DNA from: an uncultured Eubacteriales bacterium
Lineage (GTDB): Bacteria; Bacillota_A; Clostridia; Christensenellales; Aristaeellaceae
Length of the DNA: 15,508 nucleotides
Assembly (NCBI GenBank): GCA_902775835.1
Contig: CACYNZ010000041.1
Location: forward strand, 1 to 15,508
Direction: 5' to 3'
Each line of letters begins with the position of its first letter. The stretch's first letter is position 1. Below are positions 1-6,971 of this stretch, piece by piece. Position numbers and translations under genes: made by a program. The notes beneath the pieces are model-generated. The model saw only the letters and a program-made list of their open reading frames with translations, was not told the origin of the DNA and ran no database searches.

Positions 1-606
1 AATAGGCTTCTGATATACGCTCATCAGCTTGGATCCGCCCCAGGGCGTAAGACTGCCCCCGCGGAACGCCGGATGCATCCTCAGCGGCAGCAGCGCGCAG
101 TCACTGGTCAGCGGCTTTTCCAGGCACAGGCTTTCCCTGGGTCTGCCGCGCAGAACCAGCCGCCCTGATGTGCGCATGCCGCGCCTGTCAAACAGCCGGA
201 GGGCCAGGGTATTGTCCTGGTACACATCACAGCGCACACAGTCGCAGCCCCTGTCCCGGAGCATGTCCTCGGCTTCTTCCAGTACCTTGGTGCCATATCC
301 CTGGTCCTGCATGCCGGGATGCACGCAGACACGGTAGAAATATCCGGGATGCCGGCCAAACAGCCAGTTCACCTGCTCAAAGCAGTCCATGCCGCGCTCG
401 GACACGGTCACGGCCATGGCGGGACCCTCCGCACCGTCCGCGCAGTAGAGTTCTCCGCGCTCAATGTCCTCCGTCAGTGTCTGGCGGCTGGGATAGGTGC
501 CGAAATGCCACTGATGCAGGCCCTCCGCTTCCATGCTGCTGCATACATCGGCATACAGGGCGCACAGGGCATCCAGATCGCTCATGGCGGCTTTTCTCAG
601 AATCAT
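1..606 (-). CDS. GNAT acetyltransferase fused to mannose-6-phosphate isomerase-like domain (3' end off window)
   Basis: The frame stays open from the ATG at 606 to the window edge (202 codons), so only the N-terminal part is visible. Residues 1 to about 160 form a GNAT domain: the acetyl-CoA loop reads VHPGMQDQGYGTKVL (residues 95-109), followed by the typical DVYQDNTLALRLFDRRGM strand-helix. From about residue 171 the protein changes character. LLPLRMHPAFRGGSLTPWGG resembles the opening of type I phosphomannose isomerases (ManA, cupin fold, zinc enzyme interconverting mannose-6-P and fructose-6-P). The start is fixed by CCTCCT at 615-620 (AGGAGG on the coding strand), eight bases upstream. 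It is divergent from plsX with its own promoter. The GNAT call is firm. The isomerase call rests on about 30 residues, and the acetyl acceptor cannot be guessed. Confidence 0.75.
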   Translation of the reverse strand, partial: MILRKAAMSDLDALCALYADVCSSMEAEGLHQWHFGTYPSRQTLTEDIERGELYCADGAEGPAMAVTVSERGMDCFEQVNWLFGRHPGYFYRVCVHPGMQDQGYGTKVLEEAEDMLRDRGCDCVRCDVYQDNTLALRLFDRRGMRTSGRLVLRGRPRESLCLEKPLTSDCALLPLRMHPAFRGGSLTPWGGSKLMSVYQKPI

Positions 607-713
607 CTCTCTTACCTCCTTCTTTCCCGGATCGGGAAACCAAACACTGCCCCGCTGACGGGACAGGCCTCTATGCATCCGCCGTTTCCGGCGGATTATT
701 CTTTTTGCAAGCG
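607..713 (-). promoter_or_regulatory. Three-hairpin 5' leader of the GNAT-isomerase gene
   Basis: Between the predicted transcription start (about 713) and the ribosome site lie three consecutive perfect or near-perfect hairpins. H1 spans 677-696, with an 8-bp stem ATCCGCCG capped on the minus strand by a GAAA tetraloop. H2 spans 647-666, with an 8-bp stem including one G-U pair and loop UCAG. H3 spans 623-639, with a 7-bp stem UUUCCCG and a 3-base loop, ending two or three bases from AAGGAGG. Read on the plus strand, H1 is followed by TATTCTTTTT and could also act as a terminator for leftover plus-strand transcription. I recognise no known riboswitch class. Confidence 0.5.
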
Positions 714-719
714 GAAGTT

Positions 720-748
720 ATTTTACCATGCCCGGCGTTGAGTCTCAA
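720..748 (-). promoter_or_regulatory. SigA-type promoter for the GNAT-isomerase gene
   Basis: On the minus strand, TTGAGA (748-743), a 17-base spacer and TAAAAT (725-720). Each box is one base from consensus. It lies back to back with the plsX promoter. Confidence 0.65.
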
Positions 749-769
749 GCGGAAAAGCTTGCTTTTTGC

Positions 770-798
770 TTGCAATGCTGTATTCTTTCTGTTACAAT
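770..798 (+). promoter_or_regulatory. SigA-type promoter for plsX-acpP-rnc
   Basis: TTGCAA (770-775), 17-base spacer, TACAAT (793-798), leaving a leader of about 27 bases before the plsX start. No inverted-repeat site of the FapR kind is visible around it. Confidence 0.6.
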
Positions 799-831
799 CA
801 CGGCTACTCGGACTTGAAGGGAGTGGAGTGC

Positions 832-1842
832 ATGCGGATTTTCCTGGATGCCATGGGCGGAGACAATGCCCCCCAGGCACCGGTAGACGGTGCGCTTGAG
901 GCACTGAGGCTGTACCCGGATCTCACCATTGTGCTGGCGGGCGACCTGAATGTGGTGGAACCGCTGCTCAGGGACTGCGGTGAACTGCGCAGCCGTATTG
1001 AACTTGTGGACGCGCCGGAAGTCATCACCAATGATGAAAGCCCGGTCATGGGCGTGCGTCAGAAGAAGAAGAGCGCCACGGTGATCGGCATGCTCCAGCT
1101 CAAGGAAAAGCAGGCGGACGGGTTTGTTTCCGCCGGTTCCACCGGTGCGGTCCTGGCCGGCGGCATGTTCCGTCTCGGCCGGATTCCCGGCATTGAACGT
1201 CCCGCGCTTGCCCCGATCCTGCCCAACGGTCAGCCCGTGGGCGCCCTGCTCATCGACTGCGGCGCGAACGTGGACTGCAAGCCGGATTACCTGGTGCAGT
1301 TCGGCATGATGGGCTCGGTGTACATGCGTGACGTGATGGGCGTCAGGGATCCCCGGGTGGGCCTGATCAATATCGGCGTGGAAACCGACAAGGGCAACGC
1401 GCTGGTCAAGGAGACCTATCCGCGCATGGAAAAAGCGCCCTACAATTTCGTGGGCAACGTGGAAGCCCGGGAAATCACCAACGGCGCGGCCGACGTGCTG
1501 GTCTGCGACGGGTTTTCCGGAAACCTGGTGCTCAAGTTCATGGAAGGCGTAGCCAAGACCATTCTCGGCATTGTGAAGAAGGAACTGCTCGCCGACACGC
1601 GCTCCAAGCTGGGCGCCGCCCTGGCAAAGCCGGCTTTCCGCCGCGTGAAGAAGGACATGGACTATTCCGAGGTGGGCGGAGCCCCGCTGCTGGGCGTATC
1701 CGGCTGCGTGGTCAAGGCCCACGGCTCCAGCAATGGTCACGCCCTGTGCTGCGCCATCAAGCAGCTTCGGAAAATGATCGAGGCCGATGTGCCCGGCACC
1801 ATCGAAAAAGGCCTGGCGGACATGCTGCCGGACGAAGAATGA
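832..1842 (+). CDS. plsX: Phosphate acyltransferase PlsX
   Basis: PlsX makes acyl-phosphate from acyl-ACP. Acyl-phosphate is then used by PlsY to start phosphatidic acid synthesis at the inner membrane face. The 336-residue length matches the family. The N-terminus MRIFLDAMGGDNAPQAPVDG is the hallmark start, followed by the conserved KKKSATVIGMLQLKEKQADGFVSAGSTGA-type region near residues 80-105 and CDGFSGNLVLKFMEG near 224. The ATG at 832 is preferred over an in-frame ATG at 766: it follows AAGGGAG and begins exactly at the family's conserved start, while 766 overlaps the promoter. It is first gene of an operon with acpP (71 bases downstream) and rnc, a typical Firmicute arrangement that links lipid precursor supply to its acyl carrier. 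Confidence 0.95.
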   Translation: MRIFLDAMGGDNAPQAPVDGALEALRLYPDLTIVLAGDLNVVEPLLRDCGELRSRIELVDAPEVITNDESPVMGVRQKKKSATVIGMLQLKEKQADGFVSAGSTGAVLAGGMFRLGRIPGIERPALAPILPNGQPVGALLIDCGANVDCKPDYLVQFGMMGSVYMRDVMGVRDPRVGLINIGVETDKGNALVKETYPRMEKAPYNFVGNVEAREITNGAADVLVCDGFSGNLVLKFMEGVAKTILGIVKKELLADTRSKLGAALAKPAFRRVKKDMDYSEVGGAPLLGVSGCVVKAHGSSNGHALCCAIKQLRKMIEADVPGTIEKGLADMLPDEE

Positions 1843-1913
1843 CTTCAGGCAGAATCCCGGAAACGGGCTGCATATAGAAAAAACGACGCATTGGATTACA
1901 GGAGGCAGGTAGT

Positions 1914-2138
1914 ATGTTTGAAACCGTACGTTCCATGATTGCCAAGCAGCTGAAAGTTGACGAAGCCAGCATCACCCGTGATTCCCGTCTCATTGAAGAC
2001 CTGAACGCTGACAGCGCCAATATCATGGTGATGATCATGGACCTGGAAGACAAGTTCGGCATCATGGTGGAAGACGATCAGATCATGAAAATGAAGACCG
2101 TCGGCGATGTGGTGGATTACATCGAAAAGCACCAGTAA
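1914..2138 (+). CDS. acpP: Acyl carrier protein
   Basis: Small acidic carrier (74 residues) that holds growing fatty acyl chains on a 4'-phosphopantetheine arm. The attachment serine is Ser34 in LNADSANIM. The family normally reads DSL at this point; here it is DSA, so the hydrophobic residue after the serine at the start of helix II has changed. The rest is typical: SRLIEDL before it, then DLEDKFGI and TVGDVVDYIEKH at the end. AGGAGG at 1900-1905 sits eight bases before the ATG. It is between plsX and rnc and is followed by a strong hairpin. The coaX operon downstream supplies the CoA needed for its prosthetic group. It could be a specialised ACP, but the plsX/rnc context argues for the main fatty-acid carrier. 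Confidence 0.93.
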   Translation: MFETVRSMIAKQLKVDEASITRDSRLIEDLNADSANIMVMIMDLEDKFGIMVEDDQIMKMKTVGDVVDYIEKHQ

Positions 2139-2146
2139 GGCATGCT

Positions 2147-2175
2147 GCTCCGGCTGAAACCCAGCCGGGGCTGCT
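2147..2175 (+). terminator. Intercistronic hairpin between acpP and rnc (attenuator or processing site)
   Basis: Ten-pair stem GCTCCGGCTG / CAGCCGGGGC (one G-U pair) with loop AAACC at 2147-2171, followed by TGCTTTCGTTT. It lies between the acpP stop and the rnc ribosome site. It could terminate a fraction of transcripts, giving more acpP than rnc, or stabilise the acpP 3' end. Because rnc encodes RNase III, a double-strand cut here (autoregulation) is also possible. Confidence 0.5.
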
Positions 2176-2195
2176 TTCGTTTGACGGAGGCGTTT

Positions 2196-2867
2196 ATGCA
2201 GGATTTATCCCCGCTCATGCAGCGGCTTTCCTATACATTCCATCGCCCGGATCTGCTGGTCCAGGCCCTGACCCACCCGTCCATGGGGCACCATCACAAT
2301 CAGCGGCTGGAGTTTCTCGGGGACGCGGTGCTTCAGCTCATTGTCAGTGACATGCTCTACGCCACGCATCCCTCGGACCAGGAGGGCAGTCTGACCCATC
2401 AGCGCCAGCTGCTGGTATGCGAGACCGCGCTGAGCGAGGTCGCTTCCAAGCTCGGCCTCGGGCAGTATCTGATCATGGACCACGGCGAGGAGCTCAGCGG
2501 CGGACGCGAAAAGTCCAGTGTGCTGTGCGATACCATGGAGGCTGTGCTGGCCGCCGTGTACCTCGACGGCGGCATGAATGAGGCGACGCGCATTGTGCGC
2601 CGCTTCTGGCCCCGGCCCGAGGACGTGAAAATGCCCATGCAGGACAGCAAGAACGTGCTTCAGGAGCGTCTCCAGGCGCAGGGCGGCGATCCGCCGGCGT
2701 ATGTGATCACCGGTCAGTCCGGTCCCGCGCACTCCCCCATGTTCCACGCCACGGTTTCCCGGAACGGAAAGATTCTGGGCACCGGCTCCGGAAAAAGCAA
2801 GAAGGAAGCCGAGAAAGCGGCCGCGCTGGATGCGCTGGCGCGCCTGGACCAGGCCGGAAACGCATAA
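2196..2867 (+). CDS. rnc: Ribonuclease III
   Basis: Double-strand-specific endoribonuclease that processes rRNA precursors and structured mRNAs (223 residues, normal length). The signature NQRLEFLGDAVLQLIV is at residues 35-50, with metal-binding Glu39 and Asp43; the second metal-site pair Asp112 and Glu115 lies in CDTMEAVLAAVYLDGG. A double-stranded RNA-binding domain covers about residues 152-217, ending GTGSGKSKKEAEKAAALDAL. The ATG at 2196 is chosen because ACGGAGG (2184-2190) ends five bases before it. An in-frame ATG at 2142 lies before the intercistronic hairpin and has no ribosome site. It is last in the plsX operon, and a strong terminator follows 9 bases after the stop. Confidence 0.95.
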   Translation: MQDLSPLMQRLSYTFHRPDLLVQALTHPSMGHHHNQRLEFLGDAVLQLIVSDMLYATHPSDQEGSLTHQRQLLVCETALSEVASKLGLGQYLIMDHGEELSGGREKSSVLCDTMEAVLAAVYLDGGMNEATRIVRRFWPRPEDVKMPMQDSKNVLQERLQAQGGDPPAYVITGQSGPAHSPMFHATVSRNGKILGTGSGKSKKEAEKAAALDALARLDQAGNA

Positions 2868-2875
2868 AAGCGAGC

Positions 2876-2911
2876 AAAACCCCTGTACCCATTTACCGGG
2901 TCAGGGGTTTT
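2876..2911. terminator. Bidirectional terminator between rnc and the exonuclease gene
   Basis: AAAACCCCTG (2876-2885) pairs with CAGGGGTTTT (2902-2911), and the inner ACCC pairs with GGGT. It has A-rich and T-rich flanks on both sides, so it can end transcription of rnc (+) and of the convergent exonuclease gene (-). Confidence 0.85.
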
Positions 2912-2918
2912 CTACTGC

Positions 2919-3965
2919 TCATGCGCCCGTCAGAAGGCGCCGTATATTCCGCTGCAGCGCACGGAAGCGCTCATAGTCGCTGCCCGTACCGCAGAGCATT
3001 TTCGCGTCGCAGGGCGTGCCCGGACCTGCCACGGTTTCATTCGTCAGTATATCCCGGCACATGCTGCCGATAACATTGGCATACCCACTGCCGGTGCGCA
3101 CAATCCCGCCGCCGCACATGCTGTACACCAGCCGGGCGGTCACATCCGCCTGCCCGGTCCAGGGCGCCTGATCCGTCCACTTCTCCGGCGCCGCGGAGCT
3201 TTCCCGGCACCAGGCCATTTCCATCACAGCCCGCAGCTGCCACAGGTTCTCAATGCCCGCAAACTGCGGAACATAGATGCAGGCTATGCCTTCAAGCCAG
3301 GGATCCCGCACACGTCCGCGCATGATTTGCGCGATCGCCCTCCGGTGCGCTTCGGGCACCGGATTGCTCATGCCGGCGCGCTTCATGGCCGCGTCAATCA
3401 GTGCCTTGAGCGTCAGGCAGTCGTCCACACTCCGGTGCGCGCCCGTCACCGTATACCCGATCAGTCTCGCCATATCCTGCAGCTTGTGGCTGACCGTTTC
3501 CGGCCAGTACTCCCGGGCAATCTCCAGGGAGTCCGCATACGTGTCGGGCATGGCAAGCCCGCTCACCCCCGTCCAGTGCTTCAGGAACGAGAGGTCAAAG
3601 TCCGCGTTGTGCGCAATGAGGGGATCCCGGCCCGCAAAGTCCAGGAACGCTTCCAGCGCTTCCCCGATCAATGGCTGGCCCATGACCATCATCTGGTTGA
3701 TGCCGGTGAGCTCCGTGATTCTGTCGGGGATTGCGCATTCCGGGTCCACCAGCATGTCGAACTCGGCTTCCACACGGCCCCGGACCACCCGGACCGCGCC
3801 CAGCTCAAGGATCCGGCAGGACCTTGGATGGAACCCGGTGGTTTCCAGGTCAAAGGCCACATACCTTTCCTGCGCCATTTCCAGAAACCGGTGGTTTCCC
3901 AGCATGCGGAAGCCCTGCCGGGACATATAGGGCTGATCCGACCGGGCAAAAACATTGACTGCCAT
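2919..3965 (-). CDS. DEDDh 3'-5' exonuclease (DNA polymerase III epsilon-like) with extra C-terminal region
   Basis: Predicted 3'-to-5' exonuclease of the DnaQ/epsilon superfamily, 348 residues. All five active-site residues are visible: Asp39 and Glu41 in FDLETTGF, Asp124 in AHNADFDLSFL, and His177 and Asp182 in HRSVDDCLTLKAL. The exonuclease fold occupies about residues 33-195. The N-terminal 30 residues and the last 140 or so match no domain I recognise; the tail holds several Cys (MAWCRE, MCGGG, MCRD, PCDAKMLCG). The ATG at 3965 is preceded by GAGGAGGAG, while an in-frame start at 4142 would run through the leader. It is transcribed alone, divergent from the ECF gene and convergent with rnc. 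It may be a DNA-repair or RNA-trimming nuclease; PolC in Firmicutes has its own proofreading domain. Confidence 0.85.
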   Translation of the reverse strand: MAVNVFARSDQPYMSRQGFRMLGNHRFLEMAQERYVAFDLETTGFHPRSCRILELGAVRVVRGRVEAEFDMLVDPECAIPDRITELTGINQMMVMGQPLIGEALEAFLDFAGRDPLIAHNADFDLSFLKHWTGVSGLAMPDTYADSLEIAREYWPETVSHKLQDMARLIGYTVTGAHRSVDDCLTLKALIDAAMKRAGMSNPVPEAHRRAIAQIMRGRVRDPWLEGIACIYVPQFAGIENLWQLRAVMEMAWCRESSAAPEKWTDQAPWTGQADVTARLVYSMCGGGIVRTGSGYANVIGSMCRDILTNETVAGPGTPCDAKMLCGTGSDYERFRALQRNIRRLLTGA

Positions 3966-4077
3966 GACACTCCTCCTCAAGACTTCAGGAACATTCTTCC
4001 CCGGAAGCACAGTTTCCTGCAAAAGATGCATATTTCCCTTCCCTGTGTTTTTTTCGTGCACGCGATTCCCGCATTTT

Positions 4078-4106
4078 TTGACATGCCTAATCATAAACGA
4101 TATAAT
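4078..4106 (+). promoter_or_regulatory. Perfect-consensus SigA promoter for the ECF S / coaX / hom operon
   Basis: TTGACA (4078-4083), exactly 17 bases, TATAAT (4101-4106). It is the strongest promoter in the window and implies high, probably constitutive initiation, with any control acting later in the leader. Confidence 0.9.
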
Positions 4107-4112
4107 GCGCTT

Positions 4113-4207
4113 GCCCTGGCCTGCCTGCCGGCAGCTCTGCACCGGACAGACACAGCAGGACGGGCAATATTATATCAACAGGTATCCCGCGGGAACCTGA
4201 TTGGAGG
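4113..4207 (+). promoter_or_regulatory. Leader of the ECF S / coaX / hom operon, with hairpin next to the ribosome site
   Basis: About 100 transcribed bases precede the ATG at 4216. The sequence at 4179-4199 folds as CAGGT-(A)-TCC / GGA-ACCTG with loop CGCG and one bulged A, ending four bases before GGAGG (4203-4207). This placement could affect translation start. An upstream CTGCCGGCAG palindrome lies near 4128. No named riboswitch is recognised. Confidence 0.4.
4169..4177 (-). promoter_or_regulatory. Possible extended -10 promoter for the exonuclease gene
   Basis: On the minus strand, TGATATAAT (TGn plus a perfect TATAAT) with no good -35. If used, the exonuclease transcript would start near 4162 and overlap the divergent leader by about 50 bases. 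Nothing better is seen between 3966 and 4077. Confidence 0.3.
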
Positions 4208-4215
4208 AAAACACC

Positions 4216-4818
4216 ATGACCAATACATCCAAAAAACTGAACAACCTTGTACTCCTCTCCCTGTTTGTCGCCCTGGTCATTCTGCTGGGGCTCACCCCCC
4301 TGGGGCTGATTCCCCTGGGCTTTATTAATGTCACCATCCTGTGCGTGCCGGTGATTGTCGGCGCCCTGTACATGGGCCCCAAGTACGGTCTTGTGCTCGG
4401 TCTTTCCTTCGGCGCCGTCAGTTTCTACGGTGCCCTGACCCGGCCCTCCTCACTGGTCGCCACGCTGATGGGCAAATCCCCGGTACTCGTCTTCATTCTC
4501 TGCTTCCTGCCCCGCATTCTCGTGCCCCTGGTCGCCTGCCTGGCTGACCGGAAACTGGCAGGACGCACGCACCGGCTCGCTTCCTCCGCCGTGGCCGCTG
4601 CCCTGGGCAGTCTGACCAATACGGTGCTGTACCTGGGACTCATGCTTCTGTTCTACATTTTCTGCGGCATTGACACCACCTCCGTGCTGGCGCTCATCGG
4701 CGGCACCGCCCTGATTGCCGGCAGCTGCGAGGCCCTTGCCGCTGCCATTCTTGTACCCCCGGTCCTGGCCGCTGTTTCCCGGATCGGACGCTCCCCCCGG
4801 CTGCATCACGCAAAATGA
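4216..4818 (+). CDS. panT: ECF transporter S component, probably pantothenate-specific
   Basis: Integral membrane substrate-binding subunit (200 residues) of an energy-coupling-factor vitamin importer; it needs the shared EcfA/EcfA'/EcfT module encoded elsewhere. About six hydrophobic segments are visible, starting at LVLLSLFVALVILLGL (residues 11-26). The pattern IPLGFINVTILCVPVIVGALYMGPKYGLVLGLSFG is typical of the S-component family. The ATG at 4216 follows GGAGG by eight bases; an in-frame TTG at 4201 overlaps that site and is rejected. It is directly followed, 11 bases on, by pantothenate kinase, so pantothenate is the likely substrate. That assignment comes from context, not from binding-site residues. 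Confidence 0.82.
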   Translation: MTNTSKKLNNLVLLSLFVALVILLGLTPLGLIPLGFINVTILCVPVIVGALYMGPKYGLVLGLSFGAVSFYGALTRPSSLVATLMGKSPVLVFILCFLPRILVPLVACLADRKLAGRTHRLASSAVAAALGSLTNTVLYLGLMLLFYIFCGIDTTSVLALIGGTALIAGSCEALAAAILVPPVLAAVSRIGRSPRLHHAK

Positions 4819-4829
4819 GGTAATTCACT

Positions 4830-5615
4830 ATGATACTTGCCATGGATATCGGAAACACCAACATCAAGGTCGGACTGTTTGAAGGCGAGACCATGACCCA
4901 TTACTGGCGCATCTCCACCAACAAGATGTACTCCAGCGATGAGTACGGCATGATTCTCACCAACCTGTTCCACAACGGCGGCGCTGACATGGAAAAAGTG
5001 GAAGGCATCATTATTTCCAGCGTGGTGCCCACGGTGAACTTCACCATTGAGCACATGTGCTCCACCTATTTCCATCAGGTGCCCCTGTTTCTGGTACCCG
5101 GCATCAAAACCGGCATCTCCGTGCGCTACGAAAACCCCAGGGAGCTGGGCAGCGACCGTATTGCCAACGCCGTGGCCGCGTATCACGAGTACGGTGCGCC
5201 GGTCATCACCATTGACTTCGGAACCGCCACCACCTTCGGCGTGGTGGACGATGGCGGTGCCTTCCTGGGCGGCTGCATCTGTCCCGGCATCAAGCTGGCC
5301 AGCGAGGCCCTGGGCTCCGGCACCGCCAAGCTCCCGCGCTTTGAGCTGACCAAGCCCGAGCACGTGATCGGAAAGACCACCCTGGGCAACCTGCAGTCCG
5401 GCATGTATTACGGGTATGCGGGGCTTGTGCAGAACCTGATTCACAAGATCCAGAAGGAACTGGGCAAGAAAGCCACGGTGGTGGCCACCGGCGGCATGGC
5501 CCAGATGATGGCCGAGGAAACCGGGGACATCCAGATCGTGGACGGCACGCTGACCCTGAAAGGCCTGCGTCTGATCTGGGAGCGGAATCAGGACAATGCC
5601 CGTGGAGGAAACTGA
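4830..5615 (+). CDS. coaX: Type III pantothenate kinase CoaX
   Basis: Phosphorylates pantothenate with ATP, the first step of CoA synthesis; cytosolic, dimeric, not inhibited by CoA in this family. Length 261 residues is normal. Motifs of the acetate/sugar kinase fold are visible: DIGNTNIKVGLFEGE at residues 6-20 with catalytic-type Asp6, ELGSDRIANA at 105-114, and TIDFGTATTFGVV at 127-139 with Asp129. GSGTAKLP (162-169) and a C-terminal VVATGGMAQMM (217-227) follow. The ribosome site TGAGGT overlaps the stop of the upstream S component, pointing to coupled translation. The hom start lies two bases after its stop. Confidence 0.95.
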   Translation: MILAMDIGNTNIKVGLFEGETMTHYWRISTNKMYSSDEYGMILTNLFHNGGADMEKVEGIIISSVVPTVNFTIEHMCSTYFHQVPLFLVPGIKTGISVRYENPRELGSDRIANAVAAYHEYGAPVITIDFGTATTFGVVDDGGAFLGGCICPGIKLASEALGSGTAKLPRFELTKPEHVIGKTTLGNLQSGMYYGYAGLVQNLIHKIQKELGKKATVVATGGMAQMMAEETGDIQIVDGTLTLKGLRLIWERNQDNARGGN

Positions 5616-5617
5616 AG

Positions 5618-6904
5618 ATGTCGGAAATGAAGAAGATTGTCATCGGGTTTCTCGGCTGCGGCAATGTGGGCTCCGGCGTATGGAAGCTTCTGGAAGGCTT
5701 CCGGGACGACATTGCCCACCGCTGCAGTCTGGAAATTGAAGTCCGCAAAATCCTTGTCCGGTCCCTGGACAAGAAGCGCAGCGTGGACGCGCCAGCGCAT
5801 GTCTTTACCACGGATCCCGCGGATGTGGTGGAAAACCCGGATATCCAGATGGTGCTGGAGTTCCTGGGCGGCGAGCAGCCGGCCACGGATTACATGCTCC
5901 GCGCCCTGAACCAGGGCAAGACCGTCATTACCGCCAACAAGGTGGCCCTGGCCATGAACTGGCATCTTCTGCAGAAGGCCGCCGAGGACCACGGCTGCGG
6001 GCTGTACTACGAAGCCAGTGTGGGCGGCGCCATTCCGGTCATCCAGACCCTGGGCACCGCGCTGAACGCCAACCGCATTGACAAGCTCATGGCCATTATC
6101 AACGGCACCACCAACTATATTCTCTCGCGCATGACATCTGACGGCGAAGACTATGACACAGTTCTGAAAGAAGCCCAGCGCCTGGGCCTTGCCGAGCCCG
6201 ATCCCTCCAGCGACGTGGAGGGCATGGACGCCGCCTGCAAGCTGTCCATCATGGCCTCCCTGGCCTTTCACGGCCGGGTCACCTATTCCATGGTCTACCG
6301 GGAAGGCATTACCGGCGTCAGCGCCGAGGACATTGCCATGGGCCGGGAAATGGGCCTGGTGCTCAAGCCATTGGCCATTGCCAAGCGTGAACAGGACACG
6401 CTGGAGATCCGCGTGCATCCCACCTTCCTGCCCCGCTCGCATCCCCTGGCCTCCGTCAACGGCTCCTTCAACGCGGTATTCCTGAAGGGGCATGCATGCC
6501 AGGAAATGATGCTCCAGGGCCGCGGCGCCGGGGATATGCCCACCGCCAGCGCGATCGTGGGCGATCTTCTGCACGCAGCCTCCGTAAGCACGCATCTGCA
6601 TCCCACCTTCCGCAATACGGCCAGCCCGGATCCCGCGCTGACCTTCACCGATAACTGGACCACCCGCTACTACATTCGCCTGAGCGCCACGGACACTGTG
6701 GGCGTGCTGGCACGTGTAGCGGACGGGTTTGCCCGCTGCAATGTCTCCATTGCTTCCATGGTCCAGAAGGACGCGGACACGCAGGGCCGGGTTCCGCTGA
6801 TCCTGGTCACGCATCCAGCGCCTGAACACGCACTGCGCGCCGCGGTACAGGGGCTTGACCCGGAAATCTGCCGGGTGGAGTCCGTCATCCGCGTCGAGGA
6901 ATAA
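5618..6904 (+). CDS. hom: Homoserine dehydrogenase with C-terminal ACT domain
   Basis: Reduces aspartate-semialdehyde to homoserine with NAD(P)H, the branch point to threonine and methionine. At 428 residues it is the standard monofunctional form. Domain order: Rossmann NAD(P) fold with GFLGCGNVGSGV (residues 10-21), ITANKVALA around Lys108, the central catalytic domain with NGTTNYILSRM and DVEGMDAACKLSIMASLAF (catalytic-type Lys208), then an ACT regulatory domain from about residue 347 (YYIRLSATDTVGVLARVADGF), consistent with threonine feedback. The ATG two bases after coaX is served by GGAGGAA inside the coaX end. Pairing with coaX is unusual: no thrB, thrC or lysC is nearby. A strong terminator closes the unit. 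Confidence 0.95.
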   Translation: MSEMKKIVIGFLGCGNVGSGVWKLLEGFRDDIAHRCSLEIEVRKILVRSLDKKRSVDAPAHVFTTDPADVVENPDIQMVLEFLGGEQPATDYMLRALNQGKTVITANKVALAMNWHLLQKAAEDHGCGLYYEASVGGAIPVIQTLGTALNANRIDKLMAIINGTTNYILSRMTSDGEDYDTVLKEAQRLGLAEPDPSSDVEGMDAACKLSIMASLAFHGRVTYSMVYREGITGVSAEDIAMGREMGLVLKPLAIAKREQDTLEIRVHPTFLPRSHPLASVNGSFNAVFLKGHACQEMMLQGRGAGDMPTASAIVGDLLHAASVSTHLHPTFRNTASPDPALTFTDNWTTRYYIRLSATDTVGVLARVADGFARCNVSIASMVQKDADTQGRVPLILVTHPAPEHALRAAVQGLDPEICRVESVIRVEE

Positions 6905-6928
6905 AAAAAGAGGCACTGCCTCTTTTTT
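6903..6928. terminator. Terminator after hom
   Basis: AAAAAAGAGGCA (6904-6915) mirrors TGCCTCTTTTTT (6917-6928) around one base. The GC-rich core plus T-run is a textbook intrinsic terminator overlapping the hom stop codon. Confidence 0.9.
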
Positions 6929-6971
6929 CCGTTCCGGTTTCTTGCACCCCTGTCTGAAAGGAGGCCGCCGC

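Noticed and set aside
677..706. Plus-strand reading of H1 plus TATTCTTTTT as an ordinary terminator
   Set aside because: No plus-strand gene lies upstream within the window, so the minus-strand leader role is preferred; a back-up terminator role is mentioned only as an option.
745..1740. Open frame on the minus strand opposite plsX (about 330 codons)
   Set aside because: It is a codon-bias shadow of plsX with no recognisable domain or start signal.
3327..4328. Plus-strand open frame opposite the DEDDh exonuclease
   Set aside because: All five exonuclease residues lie on the other strand with a good ribosome site; this frame also runs through the promoter and leader of the ECF operon.
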